A stretch of 14,119 nt of DNA from a bacterium (lineage in GTDB: Bacteria; Desulfobacterota; GWC2-55-46): NCBI GenBank assembly GCA_027310325.1, contig DAIDBB010000267.1, positions 1 through 14,119 of the forward strand, read 5' to 3'. Below are positions 1 through 6,966 of this stretch, one piece after another (the stretch's first letter is position 1; each line of letters begins with the position of its first letter). The translations under genes were made by a program, and so were the position numbers. The notes below the pieces were generated by a model that did not search any database, had not been told where the DNA came from, and saw nothing but the letters and a program-made list of their open reading frames with translations.

Positions 1-334
1 CCCCTCTTCCGGAAGACTTGTAAAGGTAATATCCCTTTATGATGTCCCCTCCGACTATGGTGGGAAGAAAGTTATTGAAGAACATCCCTATGAAATAGAT
101 CGAAAAGAGCTTCGAGTAGGGGACCTTCACGTCCTTGGCAAGGATTATGGACCAGCGTAGCGCCGATACGGCCTGGATGCAGATGAAAAATACGGCTGCA
201 AAGACGACCGTTAAAGGGTCTACCGAAGCGATGGTCTTCCAGAATACGGATAGCTTTATGTTCCTGAAAAGGAAAAAAAGTATCACAAGGCTTATCGCTA
301 TCTTTACGAGGACCGAGGAGATCTTCTTTATCAT
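1..334 (-). CDS. Flippase-like integral membrane protein (UPF0104/YbhN/AglD type), 3' part outside window
   Basis: This is the first 111 codons of a gene that runs off the left edge, so only the N-terminus is seen. The protein starts MIKKISSVLVKIAISLVILF, which gives a first membrane helix at about residues 5-23. A second helix lies at about 43-62. The segment FFNNFLPTIVGGDIIKGYY (about residues 88-106) matches the conserved N-x-x-P-x-x-x-G-G-D/E region of the lysylphosphatidylglycerol-synthase transmembrane/UPF0104 family, whose full members have about 300-330 residues and 6-8 helices. Members are often encoded beside polyprenyl-phosphate glycosyltransferases and are proposed, not proven, to move or handle lipid-linked sugars. 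The ATG overlaps the stop of the upstream glycosyltransferase (ATGA at 331-334), so the two are probably translationally coupled. The family call is good; the function is inference. Confidence 0.8.
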   Translation of the reverse strand, partial: MIKKISSVLVKIAISLVILFFLFRNIKLSVFWKTIASVDPLTVVFAAVFFICIQAVSALRWSIILAKDVKVPYSKLFSIYFIGMFFNNFLPTIVGGDIIKGYYLYKSSGRG

Positions 335-1281
335 CTTCCGAGTATCTTCTTTACCGTAAATATGGGTTTGCCCTGCGACTCATGGTAGACCCTCGCGAGC
401 ATCTCGCCCAGCAGGCCCATTACTACAAGCTGTAACCCCAATATCATGAAAAGGACGCCCAGGAAAAGTAGGGGTCTCCCGCCGATATCCTGGCCGAGGA
501 ATATCTTCTCAAAGCTTAAATAGAGCGAAATAAGAAATCCGGCAAGGCCGAGGACGAGCCCGCCGGGGCCAAAGGCCTGTATCGGACGGGTCGAGAAGCT
601 CTGGAGGAACTTTACGGTTATGAGGTCGAGGACGACCCTTACGGTCCTCCCGATGCCGTACTTCGAGCGTCCGAACTTCCTCGGATGGTGAGTGGTCTCG
701 GCCTCGGTTATGGAAGCGCCGACCCAGCTCGCGAGCGCCGGTATGAAGCGATGCATCTCGCCGTAAAGTTTTACGTTTTTTATTACCTCTTTCCTGTATG
801 CCTTGAGCGTGCAGCCGTAGTCGTGGAGGGCCACACCGGTGACCATGGAGATAAGCCAGTTCGCGGCCATGGAGGGGAGCCTCCGCGAGATGAACTTGTC
901 CTTCCTGTCCTTCCTCCAGCCGCTTACGACGTCATAGCCTTTAATCTTTTCGAGGAGCGTCGGTATGTCATTAGGGTCGTTCTGAAGGTCGGCGTCCATC
1001 GTGACTATTATGTCGTTATTGGCGTACTCGAAACCGGCGGCCATGGCCGCGGTCTGGCCAAAGTTCCTTCTGAAGGATATGACGACGACGTTTCCGTCCT
1101 TTTTCTGTATCTCTTCGAGTACGCTTAAGGTCCTGTCTTTGCTGCCGTCATCAACGAATATTATTTCGTACCCGCGGCCAAGCCCCTCCATCACGTCCTT
1201 TATGGACTTATAGAGAAGGGGCAGGCTTTCCTCTTCCTCGTAAACGGGTATTACTATGGAAACCGACTCTTCCAAGACCAT
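331..1281 (-). CDS. Membrane-anchored GT2 glycosyltransferase, DPM1/GtrB/ArnC type (polyprenyl-phosphate sugar transferase)
   Basis: Predicted 316-aa family 2 glycosyltransferase. The GT-A fold begins SIVIPVYEEEESL (residues 8-20), continues with FVDDGSKDRT (42-51), and has the metal-binding DAD in TMDADLQNDP (94-103). FRRNFGQTAAMAAG (70-83) and the HHPRKFGRSKYG segment (198-209) are typical of the dolichyl-phosphate mannose synthase/GtrB/ArnC group. Two C-terminal helices at about 236-258 and 270-294 anchor it in the inner membrane. Relatives transfer a sugar from a nucleotide donor to undecaprenyl phosphate; the sugar cannot be read from sequence. The frame is open back to a TTG at 1359, but family homology begins near the ATG at 1281, which has GGAGG only 2 nt upstream. 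A TTG at 1275 would be 8 nt from that GGAGG and is a real alternative. Followed by the flippase-like gene with a 4-nt overlap. Confidence 0.88.
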   Translation of the reverse strand: MVLEESVSIVIPVYEEEESLPLLYKSIKDVMEGLGRGYEIIFVDDGSKDRTLSVLEEIQKKDGNVVVISFRRNFGQTAAMAAGFEYANNDIIVTMDADLQNDPNDIPTLLEKIKGYDVVSGWRKDRKDKFISRRLPSMAANWLISMVTGVALHDYGCTLKAYRKEVIKNVKLYGEMHRFIPALASWVGASITEAETTHHPRKFGRSKYGIGRTVRVVLDLITVKFLQSFSTRPIQAFGPGGLVLGLAGFLISLYLSFEKIFLGQDIGGRPLLFLGVLFMILGLQLVVMGLLGEMLARVYHESQGKPIFTVKKILGR

Positions 1282-1306
1282 TGCCTCCAAGAAACTTCGG
1301 TAGTTT

Positions 1307-1383
1307 ATTGTAACCTTTCCGGGCGGAATATTCCAGAGGATAGATAAAAAACTCTTCAAAAACCCAAGGATATTGCCGTGGTT
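1307..1383 (-). promoter_or_regulatory. Gap before the glycosyltransferase gene: weak terminator-like hairpin, palindrome, weak promoter candidate
   Basis: This is the only long gap (109 nt) inside the envelope gene cluster. Reading the minus strand there is first a 6-bp stem with one mismatch (1364-1381, loop ATATTG on the plus strand) followed by five T's (1362-1358), a weak terminator-like element. Next is a perfect 10-bp palindrome GGAATATTCC (1325-1334). Then comes a TACAAT hexamer (1312-1307), five of six bases of the -10 consensus, with only a poor -35 (TGGAAT) 17 nt upstream. Together they could partly separate the last two genes from the four before them. Each piece alone is weak. 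Confidence 0.25.
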
Positions 1384-1390
1384 ACCTTAT

Positions 1391-1978
1391 TTAACGTTTT
1401 TCTCCGGATAATTTGGAAGAGGCGGGCTTCTTGAAATTTTCCACTATCGGCCATAGATATCTTCTGTCGATCCCGGTTATAACTATGGCGACTATTGTTC
1501 CGAGGGCCGCCCCGGCAATCACGTCCGACGGATAATGGACCCCGACATAGACCCTTGAATACGCTACCGCAAGGGCAACCGTCATGAATACAGGGGAATA
1601 TCTCTTATACCTCGCCGTAAGAAATACCATCGCGGCGAATATGTTCGTCGCGTGCCCGGAGGGAAGGGAGTAGGAGCGCCCGCAGCCTACAAGTAGCCTT
1701 ACCCCGTCGATGGCGGCGCATGGCCTTACCCTCGTTAGGGCGTGCTTCAACATATCGGAGACGAAGTCGCTCGTAAGAACTGTAACCACGAGTAAAACGA
1801 GCCCCCACCTGTCTTTCCTTTTGCCCTTTATGGCTATGAGCGCCGCGATCGCTACGGCAACAAGGATAAAGTTCGACTTCTCGGTTACGAAGGGCATGAA
1901 CCAATCAAGGAACGGATTGGTAAAGGTCCGGTTGATCGCGTGGAAAGCCGCTTTATCCAGGCTTATTAACTTATCCAT
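1391..1978 (-). CDS. PAP2-superfamily membrane phosphatase (undecaprenyl-diphosphatase/LpxE-like)
   Basis: Predicted 195-aa integral membrane phosphatase of the type 2 phosphatidic acid phosphatase family. All three catalytic motifs are intact: K78 with RVRP (KHALTRVRP, 78-86), PSGH (106-109, catalytic-pocket His109), and SRVYVGVHYPSD (141-152, with Arg142, nucleophile His148 and Asp152). About five hydrophobic helices are visible, at roughly 36-50, 58-75, 109-122, 130-141 and 151-169, which suits an inner-membrane enzyme with a periplasmic active site. The C-terminus is a short basic tail. Family members dephosphorylate undecaprenyl diphosphate, phosphatidylglycerol phosphate or the lipid A 1-/4'-phosphate. 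The position between waaC and a polyprenyl-phosphate glycosyltransferase favours lipid-carrier recycling or lipid A trimming, but motifs alone do not decide the substrate. The start codon overlaps the end of waaC by 8 nt (1971-1978). Confidence 0.88.
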   Translation of the reverse strand: MDKLISLDKAAFHAINRTFTNPFLDWFMPFVTEKSNFILVAVAIAALIAIKGKRKDRWGLVLLVVTVLTSDFVSDMLKHALTRVRPCAAIDGVRLLVGCGRSYSLPSGHATNIFAAMVFLTARYKRYSPVFMTVALAVAYSRVYVGVHYPSDVIAGAALGTIVAIVITGIDRRYLWPIVENFKKPASSKLSGEKR

Positions 1979-3059
1979 CAGCCTTCTTTTGTTTTCCCTT
2001 GATTACGGGCGTCCTTCCCTCGCCGATCAGCCCGGAAATTACATTGAAGACCTCGTCAACGGTTATCCCGTTCATGCACTTTAAATCTTCGCAGCTCTTT
2101 TTGAAGCAGGGGCTGCAGGGAAGCCCTTTTCTGATTATTATGTGGCCTTTCCCGTAAGGGCCGGTCCTCCATGGGGCCGTGGGGCCGAAAAGGGCTACGA
2201 CCCTCGCGCCGGAGGCGGCGGCTATGTGCATGGGGCCCGAATCGACCGTTACCGCGAAGCGCGCAAGCCCAAAAAGGGCGGAAAGCTCCTTAAGGTCTAT
2301 CTCGCCGGCAAGGCTTATCGCCCCGCTTATCCCGGACCTCATCGCCTCTATGCCGGCCCTCTCGGATGCCCCTCCTGCGAGCACCGGCGTAAGGCCCGTA
2401 GCTTCACTTATCTTCTTCGCCAGTTCCACGAACTTCCCGTCGCTCCAGAGCTTGGTGGTCCACCGCGCCCGGGTCACCATCACAAAAAAAGGCGCCCCTC
2501 TTTTAAGGCCCTTTTCATCAAGTTTTCGTGCTACGCTTTCCCTGGCGGCTTTCCCGGCATGTATAAGGGTGCTTGATTTATCTACTGAACCGCCGGCGTA
2601 CTTCGCCAGGTCAAGATACCTTTCTACTGCGTGCTTTTCGGGGTCATAGGGCGCGACCTTTTCGTTAAGGAAGACATGGCTAAGTTCCCGCGCGTTGGAA
2701 AACCCTATCCTCCTTTTTCCCCTCGATGCCGCCACCCAAACTCCGCTCTTCAAAAGCCCCTGAAAATCGAGGACCATGTCATAACGCCTTAAATAGACCG
2801 CTTTCGCGGTCTTTAGATTCCTTGCGGTGTCCCGGAGCCACCCGCGGTTTTTTACAATTATCACATTATCTATGAGGGGATTGCCGGTCAAGACGCTGCT
2901 GGCGGCCTCTTCAACGATCCAGTCGATCTCGGCGCGCACGCCCTTCTTCTCAAACCCCTTTCTTATGGAGTAAAGGGCCGGGAGCGTATGGACGACGTCG
3001 CCTATCGATGACAGTTTTACTATCAGGACCTTCACGGTTTCTCTTGGATTGGCGCTCAC
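1971..3059 (-). CDS. waaC: ADP-heptose:LPS heptosyltransferase I-like, glycosyltransferase family 9
   Basis: Predicted 362-aa GT-B glycosyltransferase of family 9, cytoplasmic or loosely bound to the inner membrane, which adds L-glycero-D-manno-heptose to the Kdo of the LPS inner core. The N-terminal motif KLSSIGDVVHTLPAL (15-29) carries the presumed catalytic Asp21. DFQGLLKS (98-105) resembles the same stretch of WaaC rather than WaaF. The donor site includes TRARWTTKLWSDGKF (196-210) and DSGPMHIAAASG (273-284), followed by FGPTAPWRTGP (291-301). A cysteine cluster (Cys315, Cys318, Cys323, Cys328) lies near the C-terminus, as in many family 9 members; the basic tail after about residue 349 is extra. 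GTG is chosen as start; a second GTG eight codons on (before KVLIVKL) is possible. It begins 13 nt after gmhB. WaaC rather than a later heptosyltransferase is a likely but not certain assignment. Confidence 0.85.
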   Translation of the reverse strand: MSANPRETVKVLIVKLSSIGDVVHTLPALYSIRKGFEKKGVRAEIDWIVEEAASSVLTGNPLIDNVIIVKNRGWLRDTARNLKTAKAVYLRRYDMVLDFQGLLKSGVWVAASRGKRRIGFSNARELSHVFLNEKVAPYDPEKHAVERYLDLAKYAGGSVDKSSTLIHAGKAARESVARKLDEKGLKRGAPFFVMVTRARWTTKLWSDGKFVELAKKISEATGLTPVLAGGASERAGIEAMRSGISGAISLAGEIDLKELSALFGLARFAVTVDSGPMHIAAASGARVVALFGPTAPWRTGPYGKGHIIIRKGLPCSPCFKKSCEDLKCMNGITVDEVFNVISGLIGEGRTPVIKGKQKKADG

Positions 3060-3072
3060 GGGCGGTTTTTTC

Positions 3073-3630
3073 TCACGTAAGATCGTTTATAATCCATTCC
3101 GTAGCGTCAAGTATGTCTTCCGCGACGAAAATAGGAGCTGTAGTCATGGCCATCAACTGTGAGCTTCCGAACCCGGTCTTTACAAGGATGCCCTTTGAAC
3201 CGGCGTTCCCGGCCAGCTCCACATCGCTCTTTTTATCCCCCACGACGTATGAACGGCCGAGGTCTATGGAATGTTCCAGGGCCGCCTTCTTGAGAAGCCC
3301 GGGTCTCGGCTTCCTGCACTCGCAGTTATCCTCGGGGTGATGGGGACAATAATAGATGGCGTCTATCCTTGCCCCGCGGGATGAAAGAAGCTCGGTCATC
3401 CTCCTATTTACGCGGACAACGTCCTCTTCGCTGAAGTAACCCCTTCCAACTCCCGACTGGTTGCTTATTACTATCACCTTTATCCCGAGAGTATTAAGCC
3501 TTTTCACGGCCTCAGCCGCTCCTTTTATTAGGGACAGGTCGTCGGGGTTCGAAAGATATCCCGATTCCTCGTTTATCGTCCCGTCCCTGTCGAAGAATAC
3601 GGCTATCGGCCGTTTATTCAGTTCAAGCAT
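3073..3630 (-). CDS. gmhB: D-glycero-D-manno-heptose 1,7-bisphosphate 7-phosphatase (HAD-IIIA)
   Basis: Predicted 185-aa cytosolic HAD phosphatase that removes the C7 phosphate of heptose bisphosphate during ADP-heptose synthesis, supplying the donor used by the two neighbouring heptosyltransferases. HAD motif I is FFDRDGTIN (12-20) with nucleophile Asp14 and acid/base Asp16; motif II is SNQSG (56-60); motif III/IV is RKPRPG with VGDKKSD (130-136). The structural zinc ligands typical of GmhB are present as Cys95, His97, Cys103 and Cys105, with a shorter loop between the pairs than in the E. coli enzyme. The length is normal for the family. The ATG overlaps the stop of waaF by 8 nt (3623-3630). 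Related histidinol-phosphate phosphatases share these motifs, but the heptosyltransferase context supports GmhB. The other ADP-heptose genes (gmhA, hldE) are not in the window. Confidence 0.93.
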   Translation of the reverse strand: MLELNKRPIAVFFDRDGTINEESGYLSNPDDLSLIKGAAEAVKRLNTLGIKVIVISNQSGVGRGYFSEEDVVRVNRRMTELLSSRGARIDAIYYCPHHPEDNCECRKPRPGLLKKAALEHSIDLGRSYVVGDKKSDVELAGNAGSKGILVKTGFGSSQLMAMTTAPIFVAEDILDATEWIINDLT

Positions 3631-4678
3631 GTTCCAATGCCTCTCGTCTCATCAATTCCGCGGCTTCGTTAAATACCTCGTCAGGACCAATTGCGCGAAG
3701 GCACCTGTAATGGCCGAAGCGGCAGGTCCTTTCAAAACATGGGCTGCATTCCGTTTTTTTGATGACGACCCGCGCCCTTTCGGAAAGGGGCCCGGTCAAG
3801 AGCGGGTCGGTCGACCCGAATATCGCTATTGTCGGCACGTTCAGGGCCGAGCTTATGTGCATGGGCCCGGAGTCGTTGGTGATGAGGACCTTGACCCTTG
3901 CAAGGAGCGCCATGAACCGCCTTAGAGTCATCGAGCCCGCCACGTTCAGATATTTACCCTCGATCCTGCCGGCCAGCTCTGAGCATACTTCCATGTCCTC
4001 AGCGCCGCCGAACACGACCGGCACACAGTTGAAAGACCGGGAGAGCATGTTAAGGACCCGCGCGAAGTTCCCCGCCGGCCATTTTTTCGCCGGCCCATAG
4101 CTTGCGCCCGGGGCCGCGCCGACAAGGTTCGTCCCGGCAAGGCCGTTTTTCTTTATGAACTCGTCCGCCCAGGCCGATTCGTCGCCGCTTAAATAGACGC
4201 GCGGGACCTGCGTCGAGGCCCGGCCTCCGAGGTTTTCTACGATATTAAGGTAATAAAATACCTGATGCTGTTTTTTTATCTCATCCGTGACCCGTATCGC
4301 CTTCGTAAGAAGCCCTGACCTCAGGTCCCTGGCGTATCCGGCCCTTTCAGGGATCCGGGCGGCAAAGGAGATAAAGGCCGCGTCGAAGGCGTTTTGAAAG
4401 AGCACCGCGAGGTCGAACCGCCGTTCCTTGAGCTCTCCAGCGAGCCTTAGTCTACCACGGAGGCCCTTATGCCTCTTTTTATCGTCATACCCGAAGACAT
4501 CCTTGATAAAGGGATTATTCTGGAAGACAGGCACTGAACGGGGCTTTGTCAAAACGGTTATTTCAGACGAGGGGAAGAGGGCCTTAAGGCTTTCAAGCGC
4601 GGGCAGGCACATGACCGAATCTCCGATCCAGTTGGGCGCCCTCACGAGGACCCTCTTTATTTCCATATCGAAAGCCAT
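3623..4678 (-). CDS. waaF: ADP-heptose:LPS heptosyltransferase II, glycosyltransferase family 9
   Basis: Predicted 351-aa GT-B enzyme that adds the second heptose to the LPS inner core. The diagnostic WaaF start is present as VRAPNWIGDSVM (12-23, catalytic-type Asp20). The donor-binding half has GAAPGASYGPAKKWPAGNFA (187-206), then NDSGPMHISSA (268-278) and FGSTDPLLTGP (287-297). Near the C-terminus, CSPCFERTCRFGHYRCL (311-327) matches the cysteine/histidine block usual in WaaF, so heptosyltransferase II is favoured over a generic family 9 call. The length is normal. It is probably the first gene of the envelope operon, with a promoter candidate about 60-90 nt upstream. No clear Shine-Dalgarno precedes the ATG at 4678 or the in-frame ATG four codons later. 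A GTG further in has a good Shine-Dalgarno but would delete the first beta strand and is unlikely. Confidence 0.92.
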   Translation of the reverse strand: MAFDMEIKRVLVRAPNWIGDSVMCLPALESLKALFPSSEITVLTKPRSVPVFQNNPFIKDVFGYDDKKRHKGLRGRLRLAGELKERRFDLAVLFQNAFDAAFISFAARIPERAGYARDLRSGLLTKAIRVTDEIKKQHQVFYYLNIVENLGGRASTQVPRVYLSGDESAWADEFIKKNGLAGTNLVGAAPGASYGPAKKWPAGNFARVLNMLSRSFNCVPVVFGGAEDMEVCSELAGRIEGKYLNVAGSMTLRRFMALLARVKVLITNDSGPMHISSALNVPTIAIFGSTDPLLTGPLSERARVVIKKTECSPCFERTCRFGHYRCLRAIGPDEVFNEAAELMRREALEHA

Positions 4679-4698
4679 CTGATATTACGGATTTTATG

Positions 4699-4729
4699 CC
4701 CCGCCTTTCATCGACCGATAAAGACGGGG
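4699..4729 (-). promoter_or_regulatory. Strong 5'-UTR hairpin upstream of waaF
   Basis: The minus strand reads CCCCGTCTTTATCG, then GT, then CGATGAAAGGCGGGG. The arms pair as CCCCG/CGGGG, one G-T wobble, CTTT/AAAG, a one-base bulge and ATCG/CGAT, about 14 bp. The tip must open since a 2-nt loop is too tight. If the promoter candidate just upstream is right, the transcript would begin only a few bases before this hairpin, making it a 5'-terminal stem-loop 20 nt from the waaF ATG. It is not followed by a T-run, so it is not a classical terminator for engB. The role is unknown; mRNA protection or translational control are options. Confidence 0.55.
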
Positions 4730-4738
4730 GTAGATTTA

Positions 4739-4767
4739 ATTTTCTAATATATTCGCCGTATTGTCAA
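4739..4767 (-). promoter_or_regulatory. Sigma-70 promoter candidate for the waaF-gmhB-waaC operon
   Basis: A perfect -35 TTGACA lies at 4767-4762 on the minus strand, in the gap after engB. The -10 is less clear: GAAAAT (4744-4739) at 17-nt spacing or TAGAAA (4746-4741) at 15-nt spacing, both in a very AT-rich stretch. Transcription would start near 4732. This is the only good promoter-like site between engB and waaF and suggests the LPS genes can be transcribed apart from the hisS-engB unit. Confidence 0.5.
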
Positions 4768-4794
4768 TTCAATTGAAGGGAAAGAGGGCAAGGG

Positions 4795-5388
4795 CTATAC
4801 GTTTACGCGCGCTACCGAGACAAGCTCCTCTATCTTTTTTAGGAGTTGTAAACGGCCCTGCCCCGTTAGAGAGGAAAAAAGGACGTGTTGATTCACGGGG
4901 ATGGCCTTTTTTATCGATGCTACCCTGGAGGACAGCTTGTTTGCGGAAAGCTTGTCCGTCTTTGTGAAGACGGTCGTGACCGGCACGTTAAGCCTCCCGA
5001 CCCACTGGTAAAGGGACTCTTCGGCCTCTCCGGCGTCTCTCCTCGGGTCGAGTATTACGATAGCGCCGCAAAGGTTCTCCCTTTCTTCGAGGTACTTCCC
5101 TATCATACGCTCCCATGCCTTTTTTTCCGCCATCGGGACATTGGCGTATCCGAAACCCGGGAGGTCGACCAGATAGAAACCGTTATTTACCCTGTAAAAA
5201 TTAATCGTCCTGGTCTTACCCGGGACGCTACTTGTCTTGGCGAGGTGTTTGCGGTTTACAAGGGTATTGATCAGGGAGGACTTGCCTACATTGCTCCTTC
5301 CTATCAAGGCCACCTCCGGCAGGCCGTCCTTTGGGTACTGGGCGCTCTTTACCGCGCTTATGACAAATTCCGCAGTCGATATCTTCAT
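4795..5388 (-). CDS. engB: Ribosome-biogenesis GTPase EngB (YihA/YsxC)
   Basis: Predicted 197-aa essential-type GTPase of the TrmE-Era-EngA-EngB superfamily, involved in assembly of the large ribosomal subunit. The motifs are complete: G1 GRSNVGKSS (30-38), a conserved SVPGKTRTINF segment holding the G2 Thr (54-64), G3 DLPGFGYA (75-82), G4 TKTDK (142-146) and G5 SSLTGQG (172-178). The length is normal for the family (about 195-210). The ATG at 5388 lies 24 nt after the stop of the 81-aa membrane protein gene and has no clear Shine-Dalgarno of its own, so it may depend on coupling with the gene before it. It is the last gene of the unit that starts with the 85-aa protein and hisS. Confidence 0.95.
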   Translation of the reverse strand: MKISTAEFVISAVKSAQYPKDGLPEVALIGRSNVGKSSLINTLVNRKHLAKTSSVPGKTRTINFYRVNNGFYLVDLPGFGYANVPMAEKKAWERMIGKYLEERENLCGAIVILDPRRDAGEAEESLYQWVGRLNVPVTTVFTKTDKLSANKLSSRVASIKKAIPVNQHVLFSSLTGQGRLQLLKKIEELVSVARVNV

Positions 5389-5412
5389 GGGCTGTAAAAA
5401 GAGACCGAAGAC

Positions 5413-5658
5413 TTAGAGGCCGGGGCCGCCGGGCCTGTCCGTTCTTTCAGGGGATTCCGTTTTCTTTGCGGATAGACCGGCCTCAAGGATGGAGCTTAAA
5501 AGCTTATTCGTCTTTTCCTGTTCCTCGATCGTTTTTTTTATGAGGTCCTTCATCCCGAATACGGAAAAAGGGAGCGCGATCCAGAGTACGACGAGAACTG
5601 CCACCGATACCACGAAGAAGACGGCGAAGGCGCTTAAGATTATGAGAGAGGCGTCCAT
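5413..5658 (-). CDS. Small one-helix membrane protein with coiled-coil tail, unknown function
   Basis: Predicted 81-aa protein that I do not recognise as a named family. Residues 4-29 (LIILSAFAVFFVVSVAVLVV and what follows) form one strong transmembrane helix. A polar, helix-prone stretch follows at about 36-60 (MKDLIKKTIEEQEKTNKLLS and beyond), suitable for a short coiled coil. The tail after about 66 is charged, then Pro/Gly-rich and probably disordered. GGAG sits 7 nt before the ATG at 5658, which supports expression. It lies between hisS (53-nt gap) and engB (24-nt gap), all on one strand, so it is probably cotranscribed with them. The overall plan resembles small single-helix proteins that make membrane-anchored oligomers, but no function can be assigned. 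The match of frame, ribosome site and operon position makes it likely real. Confidence 0.75.
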   Translation of the reverse strand: MDASLIILSAFAVFFVVSVAVLVVLWIALPFSVFGMKDLIKKTIEEQEKTNKLLSSILEAGLSAKKTESPERTDRPGGPGL

Positions 5659-5711
5659 AAAGGTCTCCGATATGATAAGAAGGATAGCAGGTTAATGAGA
5701 TTTTTCCAAGG

Positions 5712-6953
5712 TCAGGGCGCTATCCTGTCCGCCACGAACTCCCACTTGACCCTTTCCTGCCCCGCCGTAGCCATGTCCTTTACCGTAATCTCGCCGTGTC
5801 CGAGCTCATCTTCTCCGAGTATGAGGACATACCTTGCCCCGGCCTTATCCGCCCTCTTCATCCTACTCTTAAGGGAGCCCCCGGAAAAATCCTCGGCGAT
5901 CTTAAGCCCCTTTTGCCTCCAGCCCTTGAGGAGTTCCATCCCCTTCATTTCGGCATTTTCTCCCAGGGCTATGAATACGCTCAACGGCTTTTTCTTGAAG
6001 ACCCCGTTCTCTTTAAGAAGGAGCGCGAGGCGCTCAACGCCCATGGCAAAGCCGAAGCAGGGGGTCCTGGGCCCGCCGAGCTCGTTTACAAGCCCGTCGT
6101 ATCTCCCGCCCGCGGCTACCGCGTTCTGAGACCCCAATCCCGAGGCCGTTATCTCAAACGTAGTCTTTGTATAGTAATCGAGGCCGCGCACCATCCTGGG
6201 GTTTATCGACGCCTTGATGCCCAGGCGCTCTAGCCTCGCCTGCACCTTCCGGAAATGGTCAGCGCAGTCGGCGCAGAGGGATTCTATTATCGAAGGGGCG
6301 TCTTTCGTCGCCTCGACGCATCCAGGGTTTTTACAGTCGAGCGCCCTCAGCGGATTGGCGTCGATCCTTCTTTTGCAGTTGTCGCAGAGGCTTTCTTTTC
6401 TATCAAGGAGAAACGCGTAGAGCTTTTTCTTGTACGCGGGCCTGCAGTCGGGGCAACCGAGCGAATTTATCTGGAGCATGGCCCCTTCAAGGCCTATCCG
6501 GTCGAAAAGCCCCATGAGCATGCCAAGGGCCTCGGCGTCAGCCTGCGGAGAGCCGTCCCCGAGGACCTCGGCCCCTATCTGATAAAACTGACGGTATCTG
6601 CCCTTCTGCGGCCTCTCGTAGCGGAACATGGGGCCCGCATAATAAAGCTTTGTCACCGGAGATTCATAGAGCTTGTGCTCTATGTAGGCCCTTACTACAG
6701 GGGCCGTGCCCTCGGGGCGGAGCGTAAGGGAATCCCCGTGACGGTCGAGAAAAGTATACATCTCCTTCTCGACTATGTCCGTCGTCTCTCCTATGCTCCT
6801 TGAAAAAAGCTCGGTCTTTTCGACTATCGGGGCCTTTATCTCCGAAAACCCGTAGCTGGAAAATACCATGAACGACTCTTCCTCGATATGCCTCCAGAGC
6901 TCCGCCTCTTCAGGCAATATGTCATTAAAGCCTCTTATCGCCGTTATGCCCAC
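5712..6953 (-). CDS. hisS: Histidyl-tRNA synthetase
   Basis: Predicted 413-aa class II aminoacyl-tRNA synthetase charging tRNA-His in the cytosol. The N-terminus ITAIRGFNDILPEE (3-16) is typical. Motif 2 is FRYERPQKGRYRQFYQIGAE (110-129); the histidine-specific segments are RGLDYYTKTTFE (256-267) and AAGGRYDGL (280-288); motif 3 is GFAMGVERLALLL (301-313). The anticodon-binding domain covers about 323-413. Eight cysteines (167, 170, 190, 193, 207, 212, 227, 230) sit in the insertion domain as four close pairs, possibly metal-binding; such inserts occur in many bacterial HisRS. The frame is open to an ATG at 7019, but that would add 22 residues without family similarity and overlap the upstream gene. 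The GTG at 6953, 13 nt after the upstream stop, fits the family start, with AAGG about 11 nt before it. Confidence 0.97.
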   Translation of the reverse strand: MGITAIRGFNDILPEEAELWRHIEEESFMVFSSYGFSEIKAPIVEKTELFSRSIGETTDIVEKEMYTFLDRHGDSLTLRPEGTAPVVRAYIEHKLYESPVTKLYYAGPMFRYERPQKGRYRQFYQIGAEVLGDGSPQADAEALGMLMGLFDRIGLEGAMLQINSLGCPDCRPAYKKKLYAFLLDRKESLCDNCKRRIDANPLRALDCKNPGCVEATKDAPSIIESLCADCADHFRKVQARLERLGIKASINPRMVRGLDYYTKTTFEITASGLGSQNAVAAGGRYDGLVNELGGPRTPCFGFAMGVERLALLLKENGVFKKKPLSVFIALGENAEMKGMELLKGWRQKGLKIAEDFSGGSLKSRMKRADKAGARYVLILGEDELGHGEITVKDMATAGQERVKWEFVADRIAP

Positions 6954-6966
6954 TCTTCTATAGACC

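Noticed and set aside
1282..1359. TTG extension of the glycosyltransferase
   Set aside because: The added 26 residues are not part of the GT2 fold and no good ribosome site precedes the TTG.
5876..6487. Cysteine-rich insertion in HisRS as a novel fusion
   Set aside because: Paired-cysteine inserts at this place are common in bacterial histidyl-tRNA synthetases.
6255..6803. Plus-strand open frame (182 codons) opposite hisS, and others at 5796-6233, 4885-5397 and 2179-2649
   Set aside because: All are antisense shadows of well-supported genes, without ribosome sites or family motifs.
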